Source: Streptomyces ipomoeae 91-03
GTDB lineage: Bacteria > Actinomycetota > Actinomycetes > Streptomycetales > Streptomycetaceae
Reading direction: 5' to 3'
DNA length: 64,000 nt
Assembly (NCBI RefSeq): GCF_000317595.1
Contig: NZ_AEJC01000250.1
Location: forward strand, 1 to 64,000
Part shown: positions 8,531 to 15,160 of the stretch, piece after piece
How positions within the stretch are numbered: position 1 is the first letter of the stretch
How the letters are laid out: every line of letters begins with the position of its first letter
Made by a program: the position numbers and the translations under genes
Notes under the pieces: generated by a model
Databases searched by the model: none
What the model was told of the DNA's origin: nothing
Seen by the model: the letters and a program-made list of their open reading frames with translations, nothing else

Positions 8531-9217
8531 CTACTGCCCCTTCCCCCACCGGTACACCAACTCCGGCCGCCCCACCTGCCCGTACTGCGGTTGCCGTCTT
8601 GCCTGACCGGCGTCCACCAAGTGCTCCAGATACCGCCTCGCCGTGATCCGGGAGATGCCCACCGCCTCGGCGATACCGGCCGCGGTCAGGCCCTCGCCCG
8701 CGTCCCGCAGCGCCACCGTCACCCGCTCCAACGTCGGCGCGCTCAACCCCTTCGGGAGGGCCGCCGGGCCCGGCGCGCGAAGGGACGCCAGTGCGCGGTC
8801 CACCTCGTCCTGGCCGCTCGCCTCGCCCGCCGCCGCGTGGAACTCGGCATAGCGAACCAGGCGGTCCCGCAGCGTCGCGAACGTGAACGGCTTCAGGACG
8901 TACTGCACGACCCCCAGCGATACGCCCTCCCGCACCACCGTCAGGTCCCGCGCCGACGTCACCGCTATCACGTCCGCGTGGTAGCCGGCGGCACGCAGCG
9001 AGCGGGCCAGTTGCAGGCCGTGGACGTCCGGCAGGTGCAGGTCGAGCAACAGCAGGTCCACCGGTGTGCGGTCCAGCGCGCGCCGCGCCTCCGAGCCCGT
9101 GTGGGCCTTGCCGACCGCTGTGAAACCGGGGACACGGCCGACGTACATCATGTGGGCGTCGGCCGCCACGGGGTCGTCCTCCACGACCAGGACTCTGATG
9201 GGGTCCGACTGGGTCAT
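8531..9217 (-). CDS. Response regulator, CitB/DcuR type
   Basis: A 228-aa DNA-binding response regulator. The receiver domain (residues 6-125) has the acidic pair VVEDD, the phosphorylated Asp in LLLLDLHLPD and the Lys in VLKPF. The C-terminal part carries a winged-helix-like segment (LTAAGIAEAVGISRITARRYLEHLV) typical of the CitB/DpiA/DcuR group. Its ATG overlaps the TGA of the upstream kinase gene, so the two are coupled. The divergent gene is dctA, so it most likely activates dicarboxylate uptake in response to C4-dicarboxylates or citrate. The ligand is inferred from family and context. Confidence 0.93.
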   Translation of the reverse strand: MTQSDPIRVLVVEDDPVAADAHMMYVGRVPGFTAVGKAHTGSEARRALDRTPVDLLLLDLHLPDVHGLQLARSLRAAGYHADVIAVTSARDLTVVREGVSLGVVQYVLKPFTFATLRDRLVRYAEFHAAAGEASGQDEVDRALASLRAPGPAALPKGLSAPTLERVTVALRDAGEGLTAAGIAEAVGISRITARRYLEHLVDAGQARRQPQYGQVGRPELVYRWGKGQ

Positions 9218-11001
9218 GAGCGGTCGCCTCCCGAGGCAGAGGGCGCGGTGGGCGCGGTCGTCACCGGCTGAACGGTCGTTTGGGCGGCTGACCCGGCCGG
9301 ACGCACGGACTCGGTGACCGGCGTCGTGCGCAACGGCAGACGGACCTCGAACTGCGCGCCGCCCCCGGGCGCCTCCGACACCGTCAGCGTGCCCTCGTGG
9401 CGGCGGGTCACCTGTCGTACGAGGGCGAGGCCCAGGCCTCTGCCACCGGGGCCCGCCGGTTTCGTCGAGAAGCCGCGTTCGAAGACGGCCTCGGCGTGGG
9501 CGGGGTCGACGCCGCTGCCCGTGTCGGCGACCCTCAGCACCAGCGTGGAGGCCCCCGGGGGCCCCGAGACCCTGTCGGAGGCATCCGTTGTCTCCGACGT
9601 GCCGGGCACCTCCGATGTCCCCGGGGCATCCGGCCCATCCGTGTACGCGGTCACCGTCACCCGCGCCCCCACCGTCCCCTGTGCCGCGTCCACCGCGTTG
9701 TCGATCAGGTTGCCCAGGACCGTGACCAGGTCCCTCGCCGACAACGACTCCGGTAGCAAGCCGTCGTCCATGCGGCTGTCTTCCGAAACCACCAGTTCCA
9801 CGCCCCGCTCGTTCGCCTGAGCCGTCTTCCCCAGCAACAGCGCCGCAAGCACCGGCTCCGTCACCGCCGCCACCACCTGGTCGGTCAGCGCCTGGGCCAG
9901 TTCCAGTTCGGCCGTGGCGAAGTCGACCGCCTCGTCCGCCCGGCCCAGCTCGATGAGGGAGACGACCGTGTGGAGACGGTTCGCCGCCTCGTGCGCCTGT
10001 GACCGCAACGCCTGTGTGAAGCCGCGTTCGGAGTTCAGCTCACCCATCAGGGACTGGAGTTCGGTGACGTCCCGGAGGGTGACCACCGTGCCTCGGCGCT
10101 CGCCGCCGGACACGGGGGAGGTGTTGACGACCAGGACCCGGTCCGCCGTGAGGTGGACCTCGTCCACGCGGGGCTCCGACGCCAGCAGCGCGCCCGTCAG
10201 GGGAGCGGGCAGGCCCAGTTCGGCGACCGAGCGGCCCACCACGTCGTCCGTCACGCCCAGCAGTTCCCGCGCGCCGTCGTTGATCAGCGCCACCCGGTAC
10301 TGGCCGTCGAGCATGACCAGGCCCTCGCGCACGGCGTGGAGGGCGGCCTGGTGGTAGTCGTGCATGTTGCTGAGTTCGGCGGCGTTCATGTTGTGGGTGT
10401 GGCGGCGGAGGCGGGCGTTGACGATGTACGTGCCGAGGCCGCCGAGGGCCAGGGCGCCGGCGGCGACGCCCATCAGGGCCGTCAGCTGGTCCTGGACCCG
10501 GTCGCTGATCGCCTGGACCTTGATGCCAGCGCTGACCAGGCCGATGACCTCGCCGTTCTCCGTGATCGGGGTGACCGCGCGGACGGACGGGCCGAGGGTG
10601 CCCGTGTAGGTCTCGGTGAAGGACTCGCCCTTCTGGGCCTTCTCGATGTGGCCCACGAAGCGCTGCCCTATCCGCGCCTTCACCGGGTGCGTCCAGCGGA
10701 TGCCGTCGGGGGTCATGATCGTCACGAAGTCGACGCCGGCGTGCTGCTGGACCTCGGTGGCGAACGGCTGGAGCCGGTCGGTCGGGTCGTCGGTGTGTAT
10801 CGCGTCCCGTACGGAGGGCGCGTCGGCGACCGTGGCCGCCACCGCCAGGGCCTGGCGGCCCGCCGCCTCCTCCGCCTGGGAGCGGTCGCTGATGTACGTG
10901 AACAGCGCGTACCCGGCGAGGACGGCCGCGATCAGCACGGCCTGCACGGCGAAGAGCTGGCCGGCCAGGCTGCGGGGGCGGGGGAAGCGGGGCACGCGCA
11001 T
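9214..11001 (-). CDS. Sensor histidine kinase, CitA/DcuS type
   Basis: A 595-aa membrane kinase starting at ATG 11001. It has a membrane segment at about residues 17-36, a periplasmic-type Cache/PAS sensor (40-170) with the core VTIMTPDGIRWTH...VRAVTPI, and a second membrane segment at about 174-195. A cytoplasmic PAS domain (215-315) follows, then an H-box SQAHEAANRLHTVVSLIELG with the phosphorylated His near 336, N-box GNLIDNAVDAA and G-boxes DTGSGVD and GRGLGLALV. An acidic insert of about 30 residues (EVPGTSETTDASD) lies inside the ATPase domain. A Thr/Pro-rich tail ends the protein. Upstream codons in the same frame lie in the dyad array and are not coding. Confidence 0.93.
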   Translation of the reverse strand: MRVPRFPRPRSLAGQLFAVQAVLIAAVLAGYALFTYISDRSQAEEAAGRQALAVAATVADAPSVRDAIHTDDPTDRLQPFATEVQQHAGVDFVTIMTPDGIRWTHPVKARIGQRFVGHIEKAQKGESFTETYTGTLGPSVRAVTPITENGEVIGLVSAGIKVQAISDRVQDQLTALMGVAAGALALGGLGTYIVNARLRRHTHNMNAAELSNMHDYHQAALHAVREGLVMLDGQYRVALINDGARELLGVTDDVVGRSVAELGLPAPLTGALLASEPRVDEVHLTADRVLVVNTSPVSGGERRGTVVTLRDVTELQSLMGELNSERGFTQALRSQAHEAANRLHTVVSLIELGRADEAVDFATAELELAQALTDQVVAAVTEPVLAALLLGKTAQANERGVELVVSEDSRMDDGLLPESLSARDLVTVLGNLIDNAVDAAQGTVGARVTVTAYTDGPDAPGTSEVPGTSETTDASDRVSGPPGASTLVLRVADTGSGVDPAHAEAVFERGFSTKPAGPGGRGLGLALVRQVTRRHEGTLTVSEAPGGGAQFEVRLPLRTTPVTESVRPAGSAAQTTVQPVTTAPTAPSASGGDRS

Positions 11002-11047
11002 GCGAACAGTCTGCCTCTCCACGTGAGCGCGAACTAAATGAACGTAA

Positions 11048-11083
11048 GGGTGACCGCCCTCACAGGGCGGGAGATAGTCACCC
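11048..11083. repeat. Nested inverted repeat upstream of the kinase gene
   Basis: GGGTGAC (11048-11054) pairs with GTCACCC (11077-11083). Inside it, CGCCCT can pair with AGGGCG. It lies 47-82 bp upstream of the kinase start in the divergent kinase/dctA gap. It could be an operator or a leader hairpin. Confidence 0.5.
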
Positions 11084-11135
11084 CAATGAAACGGGAGCGT
11101 CACCCCCGAGCCGTAGGGGCCCGGCTCCCCCATCA

Positions 11136-11296
11136 GGGAGCCACCCGCTCCCGCCACCGGGAGCCAGCTCCCACTCAGGGAGCACCCGCTCCCGCCCGCC
11201 GGGAGCCCCGCTCCCCACCAGGGAGCACCCGCTTCCGCCCGGGACCCCACTCCCGCATTCTCGGGAGACCGTCTCCCCCCCCGGAGACCGTCTTCC
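11136..11296. promoter_or_regulatory. Array of eight dyads spaced about 21 bp
   Basis: Eight short palindromes follow one another: 11136-11152, 11159-11172, 11178-11193, 11201-11215, 11221-11236, 11241-11254, 11263-11277 and 11283-11296. Most have the form GGGAGC-N2-5-GCTCCC; the last two drift to GGAGAC/GTCTCC. Centre-to-centre distances are 19-22.5 bp and average close to 21 bp, two helical turns, so all dyads face the same side of DNA. They sit in the gap between the kinase gene and dctA, ending 74 bp before dctA. As RNA they would form a string of small hairpins. Cooperative regulator binding or leader attenuation are both possible. Confidence 0.7.
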
Positions 11297-11369
11297 TCCA
11301 CCCCACCGGACGTGAGCCGCACGCCGGGAGAGCCGACAGCCGACGACGTCGTCGACGAGGAGGGCAGCC

Positions 11370-12755
11370 GTGGCCAGCACCACCAATACGGCACCTACAG
11401 CACCCGCCGCCAGGCGGGACCGCACGCACTACCTGTACATTGCCGTGATCGTGGCCGTGGCCCTCGGTATCGCCGTGGGTCTCATCGCCCCCGACTTCGC
11501 GGTCGAGCTGAAGCCCATCGGTACCGGCTTCGTGAACCTGATCAAGATGATGATCTCCCCGATCATCTTCTGCACGATCGTGCTGGGCATCGGTTCCGTA
11601 CGGAAGGCCGCCAAGGTCGGCGCGGTCGGCGGTATCGCGCTGGTCTACTTCCTGATCATGTCGCTGGTCGCCCTCGCGATCGGTCTGGTCGTCGGCAACA
11701 TCGTCGAACCCGGCACGGGTCTCGCGGTCACCGACGCGATCAAGGAGACCGGTCAGGCGCAGGTGTCGGCCGAGGCCAAGGACACCACCGAGTTCCTGCT
11801 CGGCATCATCCCGACCACGATCGTCTCCGCCTTCACCGGCGGCGAGGTCCTCCAGACCCTGCTCATCGCCCTCCTCGCCGGCTTCGCGCTCCAGGCCATG
11901 GGCAACGCCGGCCAGCCGATCCTGCGCGGCATCGAGCACATCCAGCGTCTCGTCTTCCGCATCCTCGCCATGGTGATGTGGGCCGCCCCGATCGGTGCCT
12001 TCGGTGCCATCGCGGCCGTGACCGGTTCCGCCGGCCTCGACGCGCTCAAGAGCCTCGCCGTGCTGATGCTCGGCTTCTACATCACCTGCTTCCTCTTCGT
12101 CTTCATCGTCCTCGGCGCGCTGCTGAAGGTCGTCTCCGGCCTGAACGTCTTCTCGCTCTTCAAGTACCTCGGCCGTGAGTTCCTGCTGATCCTGTCCACC
12201 TCCTCCTCCGAGTCCGCGCTGCCGCGCCTCATCGCGAAGATGGAGCACCTGGGTGTCAGCAAGCCCGTCGTCGGTATCACCGTCCCGACCGGTTACTCCT
12301 TCAACCTCGACGGCACCATGATCTACATGACCATGGCGTCCCTCTTCATCGCCGACGCCATGGGTACGCCGATGGCGATCGGTGAGCAGGTCGCGCTGCT
12401 GCTCTTCCTGCTGGTCGCCTCCAAGGGCGCGGCGGGCGTCACCGGCGCCGGCCTCGCGACCCTCGCCGGTGGTCTTCAGTCCCACAAGCCCGCCCTCGTG
12501 GACGGCGTCGGCCTCATCGTCGGCATCGACCGCTTCATGAGCGAGGCCCGCGCCCTCACCAACTTCGCGGGCAACGCCGTCGCCACGGTCCTCATCGGTA
12601 CATGGACCAAGGAGATCGACCGGGCCCGGGTCGACCAGGTGCTCGCCGGGCAGCTGCCCTTCGACGAGAAGACGCTGCTGGACGACCACGGGGCCGTGCC
12701 GGAGGCGGACACCGACGCCGAGCCGGACGGTGAGAAGACTCTCGCCAAGGCGTGA
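11370..12755 (+). CDS. dctA: C4-dicarboxylate:cation symporter DctA
   Basis: A 461-aa member of the dicarboxylate/amino acid:cation symporter family (DAACS). Eight or so membrane segments begin at about residue 25. The signature motifs are visible: IKMMISPIIFCTIVLGIG, the serine-rich re-entrant loop LLILSTSSSESALPRLI, GYSFNLDGTMIYMT, and KGAAGVTGAGLATLA. These place it with DctA (succinate, fumarate, malate uptake) rather than with glutamate carriers. GTG 11370 was chosen because translation of the family begins a few residues before the first membrane helix. It is divergent from a CitA/DcuS-type kinase and followed by two strong terminators. Confidence 0.93.
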   Translation: MASTTNTAPTAPAARRDRTHYLYIAVIVAVALGIAVGLIAPDFAVELKPIGTGFVNLIKMMISPIIFCTIVLGIGSVRKAAKVGAVGGIALVYFLIMSLVALAIGLVVGNIVEPGTGLAVTDAIKETGQAQVSAEAKDTTEFLLGIIPTTIVSAFTGGEVLQTLLIALLAGFALQAMGNAGQPILRGIEHIQRLVFRILAMVMWAAPIGAFGAIAAVTGSAGLDALKSLAVLMLGFYITCFLFVFIVLGALLKVVSGLNVFSLFKYLGREFLLILSTSSSESALPRLIAKMEHLGVSKPVVGITVPTGYSFNLDGTMIYMTMASLFIADAMGTPMAIGEQVALLLFLLVASKGAAGVTGAGLATLAGGLQSHKPALVDGVGLIVGIDRFMSEARALTNFAGNAVATVLIGTWTKEIDRARVDQVLAGQLPFDEKTLLDDHGAVPEADTDAEPDGEKTLAKA

Positions 12756-12815
12756 CGCTCCACGAGGGGCGCCGAGGGTAGCGCCGCGGGTCCACGTCCC
12801 ACGGCTCCGAGAACG

Positions 12816-12858
12816 CCGTACGGCCGGGTCCTCCCCCCCCGTAGACCCGGCCGTACGG
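12816..12858. terminator. Strong hairpin after dctA
   Basis: A perfect 15-bp stem, CCGTACGGCCGGGTC (12816-12830) with GACCCGGCCGTACGG (12844-12858), and a C-rich 13-nt loop. It lies 60 bp after the dctA stop. No U tract follows, as is usual for streptomycete terminators. Confidence 0.85.
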
Positions 12859-12900
12859 TCTCCGCACCACCTGAACAACTGCACAGCTCCCCAGAACACC

Positions 12901-12937
12901 GAGCGGCCAGGTCCTCCCCCTATTGACCTGGCCGCTC
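12901..12937. terminator. Second hairpin between convergent genes
   Basis: A perfect 13-bp stem, GAGCGGCCAGGTC (12901-12913) with GACCTGGCCGCTC (12925-12937), and an 11-nt loop, followed by GGCCTTTTC. The gene ending at 12967 comes from the other strand, so this probably acts in both directions. Its stem sequence and C-rich loop resemble the preceding hairpin. Confidence 0.8.
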
Positions 12938-12966
12938 GGCCTTTTCGTGGTCACTGCGTCACTGCG

Positions 12967-13998
12967 TCACTGAACGCTGATCCGGTGGGGATGGGCCACC
13001 GGATCGGTCGGGCAGATGAAGACGTAGCCGGTGCCCGTGCGGCCGACCATGACCTGGGTCGGGGTTTTGACGTCGCGCATCGGCAGGGTGACACCCCGGT
13101 CCTCCATCGGCGTCCAGCTGGACTCCCGGCCGTCCCACTCATAGCTGTCGATGGCCAGGAGCAGTTCCATCGGGGTGGCGCAGTCGGCGCAGTTCATGGG
13201 GTACGGGTCCGTGAGGTGCCAGGACGCGTAGCCGCCGACCTTCCAGCCCTCGGTGATGGAGAGGTCGTACTGGTAGAGGTCGCCGTCGGCGTCCCACTCG
13301 TCGATCGCGTCGCGCAGGTCGGGCGGGAGGAGGTCGGCGTACTGGTACTCCGTCACCTGCTCGGGGTGCAGGACGCAGGGCTCGGGTACATAGCCGTCGA
13401 AGCCGACCACCTCGGGTTCGGGCTGTGGGGTGTCCAGTACGGCGGTCGCGTCGGTGACGGCGCCGGAGTCCCGCCAGTGCAGCCGGAGCGACATGCCGTG
13501 CAGGAGTCCGCCGGGCGCGCTGTGGGCGTCGAACGGGCACCAGAAGAGCTGGAGGAGGTCGCGGTCGGCGGGGCCGGCGGTCAGGTCGGGGATGTCGCGT
13601 CGGTAGAGCTGGGCGAGGCCGATCATCGGGATGGGGGCGGTGTCCGGGAGGTCGGGCACGCGGTGTCGTCGCTGGAGTTCGGTGAGGAGTTCGCGCTCTT
13701 CGTCGGTCGGGCCGGGGCGTTCGCCCGGGGCGGGGGTGCGGGCCCAGGCCGCCGCGAGGACCCGCCGGTAGCGCCGGATGTTCTCGGGGCGCCGTCCGCT
13801 GTCGCGCTTGTGCGGCTCCGTGCACATCGGCCACGGCTCGTCGGCCGGCCACAACAACGGCCCGCCCACCGAAGAGTCCCGCACGGTCGGACTCCCGGGG
13901 CGCGGGTGCAGCCGGGTCGTCGTTCGGCGGTGGTCGGCCAGCGCGGGGAAGAGCACCTCCACGTCGACGGGGCGGGGCGGTGTCGTACGACTGCTCAT
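12967..13998 (-). CDS. YwqG/DUF1963-like protein
   Basis: A 343-aa cytoplasmic protein. Residues 20-75 contain RTTTRLHPRPGSP and SSVGGPLLWPADEPWP, the N-terminal signature of the YwqG-like/DUF1963 family; later PMIGLAQLYRRDIPDL, LLQLFWCPFDAH and KVGGYASWHLTDPYPM match the same fold. A CADCATPM pair of cysteines near 285 could bind metal. The biochemical role of this family is unknown. ATG 13998 sits 26 bp from a (GGGGCA)7 repeat that forms its 5' leader. It is convergent with dctA. Confidence 0.8.
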   Translation of the reverse strand: MSSRTTPPRPVDVEVLFPALADHRRTTTRLHPRPGSPTVRDSSVGGPLLWPADEPWPMCTEPHKRDSGRRPENIRRYRRVLAAAWARTPAPGERPGPTDEERELLTELQRRHRVPDLPDTAPIPMIGLAQLYRRDIPDLTAGPADRDLLQLFWCPFDAHSAPGGLLHGMSLRLHWRDSGAVTDATAVLDTPQPEPEVVGFDGYVPEPCVLHPEQVTEYQYADLLPPDLRDAIDEWDADGDLYQYDLSITEGWKVGGYASWHLTDPYPMNCADCATPMELLLAIDSYEWDGRESSWTPMEDRGVTLPMRDVKTPTQVMVGRTGTGYVFICPTDPVAHPHRISVQ

Positions 13999-14023
13999 CG
14001 GTCCTCTCAGCGGTGCACTCTTC

Positions 14024-14065
14024 GGGGCAGGGGCAGGGGCAGGGGCAGGGGCAGGGGCAGGGGCA
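14024..14065. repeat. Hexanucleotide repeat (GGGGCA)x7
   Basis: Seven exact copies of GGGGCA run from 14024 to 14065, followed by imperfect copies to about 14083. The G-rich strand has well over four G4 runs, so G-quadruplex formation is plausible. The repeat lies just upstream of the ATG at 13998, where mRNA would carry the C-rich strand. Confidence 0.9.
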
Positions 14066-14192
14066 GGGGGGCAAGGGGCAGGGACCCCTCAGTCTCGTCG
14101 GTCGCCCGACCGGCGCTCCCTTCGGCCCCCCGGCCGGTCATCCCGTCGGCCTTCCGGCCGGCCCCCCACCAGCCGCCCCGATCACCCGTTGC

Positions 14193-14210
14193 CTTGACCC
14201 CGGCGTCAAG
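14193..14210. promoter_or_regulatory. Candidate MerR-type operator/promoter
   Basis: CTTGAC (14193-14198) and GTCAAG (14205-14210) form a perfect inverted repeat, with TTGAC also serving as a -35 box. This is the usual form of promoters controlled by MerR proteins. It ends 15 bp before the ATG of the MerR gene, so the gene is probably leaderless or nearly so and autoregulated. Confidence 0.6.
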
Positions 14211-14225
14211 GAATACCGTCGCCGT

Positions 14226-14654
14226 ATGCGCATCGGCGAACTGGCGGCTCGGGCCGGGACCACGACACGGACGCTCAGGTACTACGAGGCGCGGGGGCTG
14301 CTGCCCGCGCGGCGGAGCGGTAACGGATATCGGACGTATGACGAGCGGGACTTGAAGCTGCTCAGGCAGATCCGGACGTTGCAGGACTTCGGCTTCGAGC
14401 TGGAGGAGACGCGGCCCTTCGTGGAGTGTCTGCGAGCGGGGCACCCGGAGGGCGACTCGTGCCCGGCGTCGCTCGCGGTGTACCGGCGGAAGCTCGCCGA
14501 ACTCGACGCGCTGATCGGCGAGTTGACGGCCGTACGGGTGCGGGTCGGGGAGCAGTTGGCGCGGGCGGAGGCGGCGCGGGAGCGGCTGGCGGCCGAGGCG
14601 GAGGTTCCGGGTGGTCCGGAGCCGGGATGTGAACTGGGAGGGATTGTCTCGTGA
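14226..14654 (+). CDS. MerR-family transcriptional regulator
   Basis: A 142-aa regulator. The N-terminal winged helix begins MRIGELAARAGTTTRTLRYYEARGL, the classic MerR signature, followed by GYRTYDERDLKLLRQIRTLQDFGF. A coiled-coil dimerisation helix follows (VYRRKLAELDALIGELTAVRVRVGEQLARAEAARERL). A Cys at about residue 79 (GDSCPAS) and another near the end could take part in thiol or metal sensing. ATG 14226 starts exactly at the domain; the frame upstream is repeat sequence. A thioredoxin gene follows after 28 bp, so the regulator probably controls a thiol-redox unit, much as in other streptomycete MerR-trx pairs. Confidence 0.9.
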   Translation: MRIGELAARAGTTTRTLRYYEARGLLPARRSGNGYRTYDERDLKLLRQIRTLQDFGFELEETRPFVECLRAGHPEGDSCPASLAVYRRKLAELDALIGELTAVRVRVGEQLARAEAARERLAAEAEVPGGPEPGCELGGIVS

Positions 14655-14682
14655 GGGGTTGTCTCGTGAGAGGGGTAGTCGC

Positions 14683-15015
14683 GTGATCAAGGCTATGGGT
14701 GTCGCCGAGGTGACGGATGCCGATTTCGAGGCGGAGGTGATCGGGGCGGAGCTGCCGGTGCTGGTGGAATTCACGGCCGACTGGTGCCCGCCGTGCCGGC
14801 AGATGGGGCCGGTGCTGAGCGCGCTCGCCGCGGAGGAGGGGGAGCGGCTGAAGGTGGTGCAGTTGGACGTGGACACGAATCCGGGGACGACCAACGCGTA
14901 CAAGGTGCTCTCGATGCCGACGTTCATGCTGTTCAAGGGTGGTGAGCCGGTGAAGGCGATGGTCGGTGCCCGGCCGAAGCGACGGTTGCTGGAGGAACTC
15001 GCCGACGTCCTCTGA
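14683..15015 (+). CDS. Thioredoxin
   Basis: A 110-aa thioredoxin, the normal length. The active site is WCPPC (near residues 35-39) rather than the usual WCGPC, which typically raises the redox potential. The cis-Pro loop SMPTFMLFKGG is intact. It should reduce protein disulfides in the cytosol. GTG 14683 lies nine bases after GAGAGGGG; ATG 14695 is a weaker alternative. The 5' leader carries a duplicated 12-mer TTGTCTCGTGAG (14644-14655 and 14659-14670), the first copy of which contains the MerR stop. It is co-transcribed with the MerR gene and closed by an 18-bp terminator. Confidence 0.92.
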   Translation: MIKAMGVAEVTDADFEAEVIGAELPVLVEFTADWCPPCRQMGPVLSALAAEEGERLKVVQLDVDTNPGTTNAYKVLSMPTFMLFKGGEPVKAMVGARPKRRLLEELADVL

Positions 15016-15042
15016 GCCGCCGAACGTCCTCCGAGCCATAAA

Positions 15043-15084
15043 CGAAGAAATCCCCCGAGCAATTGCGCTCGGGGGATTTCTTCG
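15043..15084 (+). terminator. Terminator after the thioredoxin gene
   Basis: A perfect 18-bp stem (15043-15060 with 15067-15084; core CCCCCGAGC/GCTCGGGGG) and loop AATTGC. The A-rich and T-rich ends (GAAGAAAT / ATTTCTTC) make it a good bidirectional rho-independent terminator. It lies 28 bp after the stop. Confidence 0.92.
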
Positions 15085-15160
15085 CGTATCTTCAGGGGTT
15101 CGCGACTTCAGGGAATCGGTCGCAAAAGAAGTTCAGTGAGCACAGTATATCCGGGCGGGA

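Noticed and set aside
11136..11296. CRISPR array
   Set aside because: Units are only 14-17 bp palindromes separated by 4-8 bp; there are no spacers and no cas genes.
15085..15160. Rifamycin-associated element upstream of the HelD-like gene
   Set aside because: I looked for a long inverted repeat of the known type in this gap and saw none.
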